Shown piece by piece: positions 1 to 11,328 of a stretch of 64,000 nucleotides of DNA; position 1 is the stretch's first letter, and the number at the start of each line of letters is the position of its first letter. The DNA is from Mucidula mucida (taxonomy: Eukaryota; Basidiomycota; Agaricomycetes; Agaricales; Physalacriaceae): contig JADNYV010000011.1 of the NCBI GenBank assembly GCA_015501055.1, forward strand, positions 455,850-519,849, read 5' to 3'. A program made the position numbers and the translations under genes. Under the pieces are notes generated by a model. It was not told where the DNA came from. It made no database searches and worked only from the letters and a program-made list of their open reading frames with translations.

Positions 1-523
1 GGGGGGAGTGCGCGACGGAGGGGATGGGGTCCCGGAGCCAGGACAGCCCAAGCGGGGCGCCGGCAGCCTGCCAAAACGCCGGGCGGGAGAGCAGTAATGT
101 CTTGGGATCGGTGCGGTCGGGCAAGAACCCTAAACCGGTATGGAGGAGGTAAGAGTTTAATTCACTCGCGTTCGAGATCTGTTCATCAATAGTCACGGGG
201 GCGACGTCGTCTTCGTTTTTGCGCAACCAAATAGCGTAGATGGCGACCCACAGGATGGTCGTGGTCACAGGTGTCGGACTAGAGAGCAGTAGGATCTTTT
301 CCGACACGGCGCGGTTGTCGTTGACGATCCCGATGGGGCTGACACGGACAGTGCGCTCCTGCGGAGTGAAGACGACCTTGGACTCATTCCAAGTGATGGT
401 GATGGTGCTTTCCGCGTCGACGCTAGTCACGGAAGACGAGTCTGGTAGTTTGAACGTCTGTTCAGCTGGGGCGACGAAGGTCTCAGCACGGTAGCCTGCC
501 GGGGTGATGGCAGAAGAAGACAT
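1..523 (-). CDS. Unrecognised protein, 5' part only (runs off window)
   Basis: An open frame of 174 codons starts at the ATG whose complement lies at 521-523 and stays open to the window edge, so the C-terminus is outside. The product begins MSSSAITPAGYRAETFVAPA and is rich in Ser, Thr and Val. A stretch near residues 85-100 (VTTTILWVAIYAIWL) is hydrophobic and could be a membrane segment or a buried strand. It is followed by a charged segment and a Trp/Pro-rich stretch (RPAFWQAAGAPLGLSWL). I do not recognise the family. Base composition and codon use look like those of the neighbouring intact genes, and the long uninterrupted frame supports a real gene rather than chance. It is divergent from nothing visible: the next gene (VPS41) is on the same strand and ends 473 bases away. 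Confidence 0.6.
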   Translation of the reverse strand, partial: MSSSAITPAGYRAETFVAPAEQTFKLPDSSSVTSVDAESTITITWNESKVVFTPQERTVRVSPIGIVNDNRAVSEKILLLSSPTPVTTTILWVAIYAIWLRKNEDDVAPVTIDEQISNASELNSYLLHTGLGFLPDRTDPKTLLLSRPAFWQAAGAPLGLSWLRDPIPSVAHSP

Positions 524-996
524 CGCAAAATGGGCATTTTCGACATCATCCGTCTCTCTTTTATGACCGGAGAGCAAACCAATGGAAGGTGGTTTGCAAA
601 TGGTTCAAATCAGATAAGATCCGGCCCAAATCAGATTAGATAGATTTCGCACTGTCACCAGAAAACAGAAGGCCGAATCAGCCCGATCCAAGCCCGCTCC
701 GCACTTTGATTGAACCACCGTGGACGTAAATTCTGTAAAGCCATCCTTGGGCCTTGAGTGTGCTGTGCTGCATTATGTTCCTGAACGTTGTACGACGAAG
801 GAGCGTTAGCCATACGCAACTCTTCCGTTCGAAGTTGGGTAAGTGATGTGTTCTGTTATACGATTAGTTGAAGATACTTATCGTGTGCATGTCCTGCTTA
901 GTGCTACAAAGAACGCCACGCAACGCAAGTTCTTGATTCAAGAGAACTTGAGCGCCACATTAGATCCTGCCTACCTGGGTATACTAAAGCAACCAA
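524..996. other. Intergenic spacer
   Basis: No supported gene is visible here. The stretch would hold the promoter of the leftward gene that starts at 523 and the 3' flank of VPS41. Short open frames on the plus strand at 843-1265 are antisense to the last VPS41 exons and show no family similarity. Confidence 0.5.
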
Positions 997-3900
997 TTAT
1001 GTCCTTAACCCTTCACTCCTGTTATGGCACACAGGACATCCTTTCGTCAGCCTCCGCCTCACGTCGTGCTCGCTATCAAAATCAGCTATCCGCTCGACTT
1101 TCCCAAGACTGGAAACTCACAAAGCAATCTTCCCGCTCAACCCTCGCCCCGACGATCCCAATATCCCTACACCCCTCAACACCGGATCCGGCTGCGGTGG
1201 GAGGTCGTCGCCTCCACTACAACACGAAGCATGCACGACGTGGCGACACAGAAACAAGATCATGAGCGTCTGAGGCGCTTCTTGAAGCGAACGTGTACAT
1301 ATCGGGCACTTGCCCTTAGCTTGAGTGGCATAAAAAACCTGTCTGCGCTGGAGAAAAGACGACTTACACGTCAAGAAGAATCCACTCGTCTGATTGTTAT
1401 CCAACGTCCTGGACAAATCCGAGCTGTCGCCGTTCAAGATGGTCTGACACCCGTCCAAGAGGGATATCTGCAGCTGGAAGTCTTGCAGGATCTTGATGAG
1501 CGCTTCCTTGAGCCCAGGGATCTCCAGTCCATTCTTGATGCGTCGAATCAACCGAATGGGATTGATCTCGGGGCCAACGTTCTCAAGGAGGCCGCGTATA
1601 AAGGCTATCACTTTCATCAGCAACAACAAAGCAAGGACGAAAGAACGATTTACCAGGTCGACTTTCCGAATACTTCAACAAGTCCTCCCACAGATCGTCA
1701 TCTGCCTGTTCTTTGGCGAATTCGATAGCCTGAAATACAAGTCAATACATATCGTGGACAGATCAAACGGACAGACCTGCCGAACGTCGCCGAGTCTTTC
1801 GATAATGAGCGTCAACGCCTGCTTGTTATTTCCCATGCGCCCAAGCAAGTACACCATTTCGGGGACCAGATCCTTGTCTTGACAGACTCGATACGCCTAA
1901 CTTTTGAGTCAATGCTAGGTGACGATGTATACGAATATCTAGCTTACCCTCTCCAAGCTGTAATCTGTACTAGCGCGTAAGAAATCGATCACCTCGGTCG
2001 TGAATATTCCGAATAGAGTTTCAGCTACGAGGATAGACGTAGTATAGTTATACACTGAAAGCTTGGCAACATACCAGTTTGTCCGCATGCTGAGCAACCA
2101 GATGCGAATCCCTCGTGAACAACGCGTCAAGATACAGAAACAAGTATCGCGGCTGAGACTCTAATTGACGGACAACGCGTTCCACCTGCAGAAGAAGTTG
2201 ATCATCTACGGCTTACGTTCAGTTTCGAAAGAACTCACGGGAATAGAGTGGATATTGTCGACCAACAGAGTGATGGCATCGCTCTTCCCATCTTCGATCG
2301 TCTCCCCTGCCTCTTCCCTCTTACGCATTAGCTCGTGGTCAAATTCCACAAGAAGCAGAACCTGATCTTTCACATCGGTGAAGAGGTTGTGCTCCCGAAT
2401 CACGTCGAGGACATTCGGGCGACGCAGACGCAAAAAGTAGGTCAAGGCTTTCCCGTGTTGGCGATTGGCGGTGTATCTTGAAATAATGTTTAGTACAGGG
2501 TAAAAACTAGGAAAGCCACTTACAGCTCGGCTAAACATTCCATGAGAATAGTGGTGTCGGGCGAAGACGAGATGGTCGAAGATGTTGAAGCTTGCTTTTC
2601 CAGTTCGGAACGAACGGCGACTATCACAGCGGCTATGTCGTAGATGTCCTTTGGCCACTCCTTGATAGTGTCGTACAACGCCTGACTATTATCAGCGCAA
2701 CACTGCGGGAAATGAACAGTGAGCGTACATGTCTGTCGTGCGTGAGGAAATACGCCAAAATCATTTCGTAGACAACGTGATCAAGCCGCGGCTGTTCTGT
2801 CGGAATGAAAGGTATTATCACCTGGACGATTTTCAGTGACTATGATAACCACCTTAGACGAAACTCACCTGCAGTTGCCGTTTCTCCGCAAAGACAAAGA
2901 TCCAATCCTCCCATCGCTTTGAAGCATGTCCGCACACCTTTGGGCACAACTTGGCTGCTTTACTGAAATCACGTTCATTCACGAGATGCTCAATATACCT
3001 CTGCCCAATTTGAGACGCCGTTAAGCCGTCCCCCTCTTCCTCCACCGATTCTCCGCTAGCTTCAAGAGCTTCCAGCGCTTCTTCGTATCGCTTACGCTCT
3101 ACCAGCCAGCTCACATGGTCCCTTTTGTCTCGTGGCTTCACCAAAATCAAATCGCGCGGGCTTACGACAACATAACACTTCCCTGCGTCTGCAGCGGAAT
3201 CCTCAGTGGGACCTCGCAGAGGACATAGTCATTACACCCCCATGACTGGTAGTTCGTGACGCTCAAGGCGTCTGCAGCGAGCTCCTCTCCCGAACGCGAA
3301 ATAATCCGTAGTTCGGGGCGGTCTGCTTGTTTACGTGCTTGTTTAGTGCGGTCTTCCGTCAATTCATCGTTGAACGACATGTCCGGCGGAGTATAAGCGA
3401 GGATGAGTAGAGAAGAGGGTGAAGACGCTAGTGCTGTTACAGACGGAGCGCGGGAATGTGCCGAAGTATTGTCGGGGTGAAGGAGAGCAGACGGTTGCAT
3501 GGGGTGAGGAACGATGCCTGCGATCATACAGTCCAACTGGAAAACAGCCGTAATCTCGACGAGAAGAGGAGGGAGGTTTGCTGTAGCAGCTGTAGTAGCT
3601 GTACGCGGGCGCGCGCGAATCCGCGCACCTTGATGTGGTCTGCCCATGAGATGAGAAGGGTAGAGTCGTCTTGCCACTGTAGTGTGCATTTAAAGAGGTC
3701 TGCACGTGGACTACTGGCTGGTCGGTCAATGAAGGTGATGCGCGTCTGTGATACTGTGTCGTAGATCTTGACGCCCTGTCGCTTGTTAGATTGTACACAA
3801 CTCGCGTATTAGAACTAACCAAATCATTAGCCCAAGCAATTAGGCGTCCTCGCCAACGAACATGCCATATGGGACCCTCGCCAACGTGTAGAACAGTGTC

Positions 3901-4651
3901 ATTGTGACCGAGCCAACCTTTTTCGCGTAGCACGAGTGATCCAGCCAGTCCGCCGCAGACAAAACCTCTGGTTGATTTCTTGGCGAAACCCGGTTCCAAA
4001 GCTATCGTCTTCATTGGCCGTTTCATGTCGAAATGATAGGATTCCTTGGTCGACATGGATAGGATGATTACTTGACCTATTACTTGTCGAACAAACATAG
4101 CAAACAATAAAATAACATACGCACCGTCCATGGACGCAGACGCGATCCAATCGCCAGTTTCGTCGATGCAAAGGTCAAGGACGGAGGCTTGATGAGGTTT
4201 GTACGACTTTAACCGTTGTCCAGTCATGTCCAGGAGATGAATAAAACCAGCGTGAGTTCCTAAAGCCTTACTTGCAAAGTGTTAGCTGGATAATAATCCT
4301 TAACATACTCACCAAGGTTTTATTATTTGTTATGGTCAAGGCCGACGCGGAGTCCTTCTTGAGTAAGTCGGGTATGCCTCCGGTTATGCGCTCGTATTTG
4401 AGTGCAGGCTCGTCTTCATCCTCATCGTCGTCTTCGTCGCCATCTTCATCACTGGCGTTGTCGCTAACGCCGCTCTCCTCGTCGCTGTCGGCCTCGTCGT
4501 CATCCCGACTCTGACTTTGCGCGTCGTCCTCCTCTGTGCGGCTGCCGCTCTCCGATGTGCTCATCTCAGCGGGACTGTCTGTGATATCAACGTGGTCCTC
4601 CTTCTCTTCGGGGTCGCCGACGCCGTTAGGGACATCTCCCGAATCGGACAT
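997..4651 (-). CDS. VPS41: VPS41-like HOPS complex subunit
   Basis: A multi-exon gene encoding the HOPS tethering subunit that acts in vesicle fusion at the vacuole and late endosome. Exon 1 (4651 to about 4311) gives a strongly acidic Ser/Asp/Glu N-terminus, usual in fungal VPS41, ending before a GTGAGT donor. The next exons (4267 down to about 3165) carry WD-type repeats (for example KSYKPHQASVLDLCIDETGD). They are followed by the VPS41 landmark VKPRDKRDHVSWLVERKRYEEAL, shown here only in part, then the helical clathrin-repeat region. The C-terminus is a RING-H2 finger: CPICTRS and LCRHVVHASC are visible near 1300-1210. A final exon (1071-997) supplies the last Cys pair in TKGCPVCHNRSEGLRT, reached by an intron from GTGAGT to TTTTGATAG. 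The stop TAA lies at 999-997. The exon order and complete zinc finger suggest an intact gene of roughly 1,000 residues. Individual inner splice sites were not all verified. Confidence 0.9.
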
Positions 4652-4968
4652 CGTCGTTCATAACGAAGTTCAGCGACGGGCCGGTCCTTCCTCTTTGGGC
4701 GCGTGGGAAACGGATCGCGGCGCGAAGCAACTAACAGTGTAACACGAAGTTGTACGTTGAACACGTAAGTAGCTGATTCAATCGTTTGGGACCAACACAG
4801 ATTGCCGAGATAAAGTACAAGTCATAGAGGTTGAGAACTACAACATGTATAGAATGATACTCGTGATGGTAAACCAAACGCGATAGGACAGTTCCCTTGA
4901 TTGTGAGGCGCATTTTTTCGATAGCTCAAAAGTAAGTTACACGAGGATTAATGATACATACACTCTGG
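4652..4968. other. Intergenic spacer upstream of VPS41
   Basis: A 317-base gap between the VPS41 start and the stop of the phosphotransferase-like gene, both on the minus strand. It should contain the VPS41 promoter. I see no coding signal and no clear TATA element. Confidence 0.5.
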
Positions 4969-6450
4969 TTACAATCGACTAGTAGCCCCCAGGTTTATTC
5001 CTTTCTCTTTTAAGAAGATTCGCGCAAGATTTCCTACAACAGGAAAGAACGCGCCATACGTCGACGCACGCTCTGACGATGCCTGGCGTTGCGCATACCG
5101 CGCCGCGATGCCTTGCAAGATAATTGAGAGCTGCAGAGGTACGGTTAGCCTAGGCAGATACATCGAGAGAAGTTAGCTTGCCCTAAGCAACATCCAACTC
5201 CTCACGAACACCAGCTCTTGAATGGGGTACGGCTGCCTCAACAACCGGCAATACTCCTGCTCCATCTCTTCATACTTGATCGGCACCTCCTCAAGCGTCG
5301 CGCCCTTGAACGCGCTCATCATGGTTAGACCTTCCCCAGGAAGGTCCTTTGGTGCCACCGCCCACGGCTGAGTCAAATTGGCAAAGTCCGCCAGAGGACT
5401 TCCCAATGTGCACAGCTCCCAATCCAGGATCCCCACAACCCGCCCTTCCGTCGGGTGGAATATCAGATTGTCAAGTTTATAGTCTCCGTGCACGATCCGC
5501 CGCCCTACTTTGGCTTCGTCCGGGAGGTGCGACTGGTACCAAGCCATCATCACGGTGAAGCCGGGTATATCTCCCACCGCCTTCCCGTATCTTTGTCCAC
5601 AGCTTGAGCTTGCGATCTCGAGACTTTGCTTAGACTCTTGATCTGTCTGGGGAAATACGCCGAAGTCGGGCCAAATTCTTCCAACCCACTGCGTCAGGGT
5701 TGACACTGGACAAGGCTCCGAGGGCTTTAACAGCTCCCAGCCATATCTCCCTCTTCTCCTCCGCACTTGAAATTTCGGGTAGCTTGGGATCGGTGAAGAT
5801 GCGTCCATCAATAAATTCCATGATATAGAAGGGGGTACCGAGAACCGAGGAATCTGTGCAGAGAATGTATGGACGGGGAACGGGAACGCATGATGCTGGC
5901 GGAACGGTAGGTCGCGTATTGTAGGAGTACAGCGCGTGGAGAACAGTATATTCACGCTCAACTTGGTGAGCGGTGCTAGACAACAGCTGTCCGGCAGGCT
6001 TCTTCCGAAGAACGAACCGCGTTGACCTGTGACGAACATGAGATGATGATGAAGAGAATTATGGTGAAGCCCTCACCTTGCGTCTGTAATGAAATATGTG
6101 GGGTTCGACTGTTCATACATATAACATTGAGATTCTGGTGTCGAGATCCACAGAAATGCATACCTGTCCAAACTATTGAAAAGTATAGTTAGAGCCAGAT
6201 TTTCACGTGCAAGAAGGATGGACGTAAAGGAAAAGACGAGGGAGTCCAGATCTCATGCAGAGGGAAGCAGGATATATGTCATGAAAGAGAAAGCCGCGAA
6301 GGCAAGAACGAAAGTACACACCTTGAACTGCTTTACGCTAATAGGTGTCTTGATATCAGGCACGTTCGCGGTGAGATATTCCTCTAGGCGCGCTATATCA
6401 ATCAACGAGCGTATTGACCCGACCTCACCGCCAATTTTCTTGTCGGACAT
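4969..6450 (-). CDS. Aminoglycoside-phosphotransferase-fold kinase (ACAD10/11-type APH domain)
   Basis: The product belongs to the APH family, close to the kinase half of ACAD10/ACAD11; the true substrate is unknown and probably a small hydroxylated metabolite. Exon 1 starts at ATG 6450 (MSDKKIGGEVGSIRSLIDIA). A 9-base exon at 6164-6172 encodes FGQ and is followed by SNPTYFITDAR, giving the glycine-loop-like FGQSNPTYF. The catalytic loop is HGDYKLDNLIFHP (HxDxxxxN, about 5500-5460), and the metal-binding segment is GILDWELCTLGSPLADFA (about 5440-5390). The C-terminal exon ends at TAA 4971-4969. All expected catalytic residues are present, so it is probably functional. Its start and the position of the 9-base exon are inferred from reading frame and GT-AG borders; transcript data would be decisive. 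Confidence 0.85.
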
Positions 6451-7669
6451 GTTTTGGGTGAGAGTAGTCGAATCGTGTCAAGCGGGATGTGGTCAAAGTG
6501 ATATCCAAGGTAAGCAGCGGCAAAGGAAAGAGATGTGAACGTGAAAGTTAATAGTGGAAGGCGGCGTCTGCTGGGCGAGTGAGAGAAAGCCGGTATTTGA
6601 ATACCCCGGTTCTTGGGGTAACCGAGCATCTCGTCACGCGAATTCAACAACAGTCTCCGAATGACGCGAGAGTCCGCGACGGGTTTCTTCATCATCGCGT
6701 GGAAGAAACAAGACAGGGAACATGGGGCATCGCGTCCCGACGTCGGAAAGAAGATGAGTGGTCAATGCAGATTATACTGATTCTTGCACGTGTTTGGCAA
6801 GCGGTTGAGTATATACCGCCAATCGAATTATGAAGGGGCTGCTCGAGCCGCCTTCGCTTCAATCTCAGAAGTATTCCAGTACGTTCGCGTTGGGGATACA
6901 TATGGAGGAAGATCCGAATCGCACGGTCCCCATTCCTAGGTCATGACGTCTCTTCTGACATTCGGAACTCTGCTGCCTTCAATTCTGCTCGGATCTCACA
7001 ACTCCATGGCTAAGCGACAACTATACGAGCCTTTCTTCACTCCATTTCACTACTACTGTTCGGTGACCATGCTGGTATCGCCTCCATATACATTACGCAA
7101 AAATTGAAGTGCCCGCTCGGGTGACCCTGTTTCTGATCTGCATTCTGTCAAGCCACAGAACATCACTCGGGCTGGACAATGGCATTGGAGCCTAATCTTT
7201 GAGTACATTTGGAACCTGCGCGCCCACGTGAGGCTCGATGCGCATATCATACAGGGTGGGCAGTGAGGAGCGAGTTCCTGACATTGGCTTTCCGAAACAA
7301 GAAATCCTCTGAAATGCAGAGTTTCTAATGGGCACCTCATCCGATGGAGACACGTGAAGAGGGGACGTATATGTGCGAAGGCTGTCTTGCACCCGTGCTG
7401 ATTTATCTTCAGGTGGTTCAATGAAGGTAGATGTAGTTGTTCAAGGAAGCCACTGGGTTGTCACCAGAAGCCACCATCACCTTCAGAGAGATGGACGTTC
7501 ATACCCGGAATGAGACGTGAGATATGAAGGGAATCGTAGGCACTGGTAGGCGCAAGGCAAGTCGCTCCATCCAGGATTAAGGGAGATGAATTGAGCCAAG
7601 AACTCCGAGGTGACGGCGGTGCAGAGATTCAGTTCTGTCAAGCTGGCCATCGGTATTGATCACTGATTG
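6451..7669. other. No supported intact gene; possible F-box 3' debris
   Basis: The first 600 bases are probably the promoter of the phosphotransferase-like gene. From about 7053 to 7620 the minus strand has short frames (for instance one ending in PNVLKD) that could be leucine-rich 3' remains of the F-box gene at 7670-8180, but frames shift repeatedly and I cannot join them with confidence. Confidence 0.35.
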
Positions 7670-8180
7670 TTACACCCATACTCTAAAGTGAGTGATCGAA
7701 TATTTGGAAGCCGGAAGGATCAGAGGAACATGACGAGGGAGAGATCCTATTATAAGGGATTCCAATGCTGGCATGTCAGCGTCAATGAACGCTTCAATGT
7801 TCTTTGAATGCGCCACAAAATGGAGTGTGCGCCAACGATGGATGTAGTACGAACAAATTCCGAATGCCGCTGTTAAACAAGAGCGCTCTTGATGGATCAT
7901 ACGATGCGACAGAGACGTGCATGGCATGACACGAGCATAGTTCATTCCGATAAGGTGGCCCGCCACTTTGTCGAATGGCAGGTTATGGTAAGATGCACTG
8001 AACGCCATAAACGGGTCACTCAGAGCAACCGAGCGCCAAACTGAGCACACCTGTATAGAGAGTGTGGCGAAGAATATGAGAGGATGCGGAGGTTCAGGTA
8101 GACAGAACATGAATATATGGCCATATTTCGGAGGAACGTCGCGAATTGCGATATGAGGGTTTGTATGACAGGATCCGCGT
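7670..8180 (-). pseudogene. F-box protein remnant
   Basis: Reading leftward from about 8180, the frame gives IAIRDVPPKYGHIFMFCLP followed by CSVWRSVALSDPFMAF. This matches the usual agaricomycete F-box layout (L/IPxEIxxxIFxxCLP then VCxxWRxVALSxPxLW). F-box proteins of this kind are substrate adaptors of SCF ubiquitin ligases and are very numerous in agaricomycetes. The frame continues with a plausible leucine-rich-like tail and stops at 7670. No good start codon is seen upstream, the second Trp of the motif is Ala, and the downstream region is broken into short frames. I therefore regard it as decayed, though an intron-rich live gene cannot be excluded. Confidence 0.45.
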
Positions 8181-8873
8181 CAAGGTTTCCTGGGACTCCA
8201 CGATAGTGTCACAATCGCTTCTTTATAACCTACTTGTGTCGTTAGATATACCGAAGTGATATTGAACATTGGCATACATGTCTCGGAAATTATTGTCTCT
8301 TTACGAGAATGAAGGCGAAAGATTCTTGAAGGAATAGTCCTTGTATAGTAAGCACTCCTTCAGAAAGTCCCGATAGCTCGGCGCTGTCATCAGTAACGGC
8401 TCGTTCACGACCTTCAAGTCTCGAAGCGCGGCAAGCTTTCCGGCACAACGGGACGAAGACTGCAAGATGCACGATAAGACGCGAATAGACGGAAAAAAAG
8501 TTGACTTGCCTCTTTGTACGAAACATCGATTCAAGTAGAGTATCTCGCCTGAGGCGTTCAACTATATAAATTTTGATGAACGCGTCCGTGGAGTCGACTG
8601 TAACACGTCAACTGATGAGAAACGCTATTTCATCACCTCGGTCATTGACCTCACGCGTGGTCCAATAGATGGTTCATCCATCCAAGTCCATCCATCACAC
8701 CACCACCAAAAGTCTTCGTTCCTTCCAAGACAAACCTCCCGTAAAGTGAAATATACGTTGAACATTGAGTGTCGTGCGTGGCGAATTCTGACTTCGCGTC
8801 TTTTTCGGCCGAAGGGCATTTAACGCTTTACCACCACGTCTATTATGATGCTTGGATATTTCTGACAATGCTA
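8181..8873. other. No supported gene
   Basis: Short minus-strand frames (8301-8561) may be 5' remains of the F-box gene, but show no motif. The right end should hold the promoter of the ancestral PEP-mutase-family gene that begins at about 8874. Confidence 0.35.
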
Positions 8874-10297
8874 TGGATGTGCATCTCATGACTAGCAGTT
8901 ATCTATATGCCGGAACAACAAAAGACCTGAGCCCTACCACATCCCAGGACTCGTCTTTTCCCCTTCCCTCACACCTTGAAAGCGATGTCGTGAATCCTGC
9001 AACGAAATTGCGCCAGATGTTGGCAGAGCTGGAATCATTGTATGTACAGAGCTGACATCGTTCATCCAGCATTTGTCATCTCTATCAATTTAGGTCGCTC
9101 CCGGAATATTTGACGTATCAGCGCAAGGTGCGCCTTGGAAGCAGGATTTCAGTGTTTGTATCAAGGTTAGTACTTAAAATCATCAACCAGGTACACACTG
9201 ACACCAAATGGCCCAGTGCGCTGCCACTACTGCTTCACGTCTCGGCCAGCCTGATTTTGCCATCGCGATTCTGAATGACTTCGTTGATGTTGGTCCAATA
9301 TGCTTAATCCATTTTCTCCACATTAACTCTTCCTTCTACCACTTCAGACTGCCCGCGTCGTGTGCGCTTAGACCCGCAGATGCCAATAATCGTGGATGCC
9401 GACATGGTAGGTCACAAAACAACAACAAGTAAGAGGAAGAATCTGACGCACCATCATCAGTTTTGGCGGACCGCTAATGGTCGCGCGAACTGTCACTCAA
9501 TACCACCGTGCAGGCTTGGCTGGTTTGCACATTGAGGATCAAGTACAGACCAAGTGTTGCGGACACTTGACTGGGAAACAAATCGTCGGTCGAGATGAAT
9601 TCGTAACTCGAATTCGTGCAGCTGTCACCGCCAGAGACTCTATCCCGGGCGGTAGTGACCTCGTGAGCTTAAGACTCAAATAACCGCTGCTTGCTGACAC
9701 GGTGTGCGCTCAGATGATCATTGCTCGATCTGACTCCACTGACATGGACGAAGCTATCACGCGTCTCAAATTGGCAGGCGATGCAAGAGCAGACATATGC
9801 TTTCTTGAAGCTGTGCGATCGATAGATGATTTGCAGCGTACTGTGAAAGCCTTAGCGCCTAAACCTGTAAAGTGGCATGTCTTTGCCTCCTTGACACTGT
9901 ACTGATTGTTTTGACAGGTCTTATACAATGCAGTTACCGGTGGCGTTTCGCCCTCAGTAACAGTGAAGGAAGCTGAAGCAGCTGGTGTTAAGATAATCAG
10001 TCCGTCACCTCTTCAAAGTCAGATTGTTGGTCTCTTATCGAAACTATGACATCTAGTATTCCCCTTGATTTCAGCTGTATCAATGGTCCATGCCATTCGT
10101 TCCGCACTTAAAAGCTTGAAGGAGACAGGAACTGATGTCCCCTCAGCTTGGGGCATGGGGCCGAAGCAGTTCTTTGAAGTCATGGGTGAGCGGAACGGAC
10201 GATTATTAAAATTCAGTAATACTCAAGACATTTAGGCTTGAAGGAGGCGATTGAGATTGACGCAAAAGCGGGCGCATCAGCGTTTAACACACTCTGA
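8874..10297 (+). pseudogene. PEP mutase / isocitrate lyase family pseudogene (copy 1)
   Basis: It is exon-by-exon similar to the intact gene at 19576-20981. Recognisable parts are: an N-terminal tail (ATG 8874); NPATKLRQML; VAPGIFD; ALEAGFQCLYQ; SRLGQPDFAIA; VDADM; GLHIEDQVQTK with a CCGH active-site loop (9540-9575); LKLAGDARADICFLEAVR; and a C-terminal AIEIDAKAGASAFNTL before TGA 10295-10297. Family members cleave C-C or C-P bonds of small 2-oxo or 2-hydroxy acids using Mg2+ and an active-site Cys. Lesions: one base is missing near 9114 (GAC GT ATC instead of the Asp-Gly-Ile codons of the intact copy), and the reading frame also fails around 9360-9475, where the conserved DADxGFGG segment should be joined. 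The loop reads KCCGH instead of KRCGH. I call it a pseudogene; sequencing error at the indels is the main alternative. Confidence 0.8.
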
Positions 10298-10334
10298 AAA
10301 TGTCGCATGGACAATGATATATACGGAATCGTAC

Positions 10335-10594
10335 TGGTACTACATGTTCATCTGTCGTTTAGGCGTCGGTGAATCATAAGGATTCCTTTGTCTTGAATGT
10401 TATATGAGTATCACACTCTTCAACGGAGGGTCATTGCTCTGTTGGAGAAAACAATAGCAATGGTCGCTACCGAGGAGGATGATGACTTTGTGGCAAAGAT
10501 ACTGCAGAAGCGACAGGAGCTCGATGACATGTTTCTGCCTACTGATACAGAACAACTCGCAATGAGTATATGCCAATAACGGAGACCGAACCAT
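10335..10594. pseudogene. FunK1 kinase C-terminal remnant with internal inversion
   Basis: Bases 10335-10400 match the 3' end of FunK1 copy A (14585-14655) in the same orientation, with the coding sense on the minus strand. Bases 10401-10553 match the neighbouring FunK1 segment in opposite orientation: on the plus strand they read YEYHTLQRRVIALLEKTIA, then an acidic stretch and LDDMFLP. From 10554 (CTCGCAATGAGTATATGCC) the original orientation resumes and ends at GACCGAACCATA. There the sequence switches into a NAB2-like intron. The remnant is flanked by the PEP-mutase-family pseudogene on the left, the same tail-to-tail neighbourhood seen 3' of FunK1 copy A. Confidence 0.75.
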
Positions 10595-11087
10595 ATTGTG
10601 AGTTTCCTAGTTGATACCATTTGTGCTATACTAATAAAATCACTACTTAGTCAATGCTCCGATTCACCATCCTCCTCCTTCCTCTGCTGCCCTTGTCGCT
10701 TTGGTGCTGCTTGCACGCAACCAGGATGCACTTTCAGTCATCCACCTCGTCCGTCCGCCCACAGCGCTCCACGTGCTCAACCGTGCAGATACGGCGCTGG
10801 TGGCACTTGCGCAAGCTGTCAATTCCAACATCTTGAAGGACACGTACTTCCTACAGCTCTTCACGTGTGGCCTATCGGCTGCCGCACCTTTGGTGAACGT
10901 CCCGACGCCTGAAACGGGTACTACGGGCGGCCCCAGCCCCCATAAAAGCGCCAAGTTTACAAATACCGCGGCCTCTGTGAAGGAGAAATCAGAAAAACTA
11001 GAGAAGGAGAAGAACGAGATGGAGAAGGACCTCAAACTGAAGCGGGACGCCGCCAACAAGAAACTGAAGTCTCAGGAAGTTGCTTGA
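10595..11087 (+). pseudogene. NAB2-like CCCH zinc-finger gene, 3' fragment (copy 1)
   Basis: It begins inside the intron that precedes the last exon of the NAB2-like genes at 48882 and 60092 (GTGAGTTT.. at 10595). It keeps one finger that reads CRFGAACTQPGCTFSH. In the second finger (CRYGAGGTCASCQFQH) the second Cys has become Gly, with a new Cys two residues later. The C-terminal coiled-coil-like EKSEKLEKEKNEMEKDLKLK and the end near 11087 remain. Compared with the later copies there are indels that shift frame around 10690-10700 and after the second finger. The 5' two thirds, including the first two fingers, are absent. Probably not functional. Confidence 0.75.
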
Positions 11088-11328
11088 GAACTGTATCAAT
11101 TATCTAGCGCAAAGTGCACATATTCATTATTACCATCAGCAACTTGTACTCTGCTTTTTTATTTAGCTTGTGCTTCTGTACATACACATCCGTAGTCGAA
11201 GTACCGTCATCGCTGCCTTGCAGGAGGGGAGGAACTGGAATGGTACAGCTTTGTGAACGGCCTGCTCAAAAGGAAGCAGTGCCTGGTGCTCCTCCTCCAT
11301 TTTGTGGCCAAGTTGTGAAGTTGTGGTA

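Noticed and set aside
6579..6833. Possible small gene upstream of the phosphotransferase-like gene
   Set aside because: No motif, no splice or promoter support.
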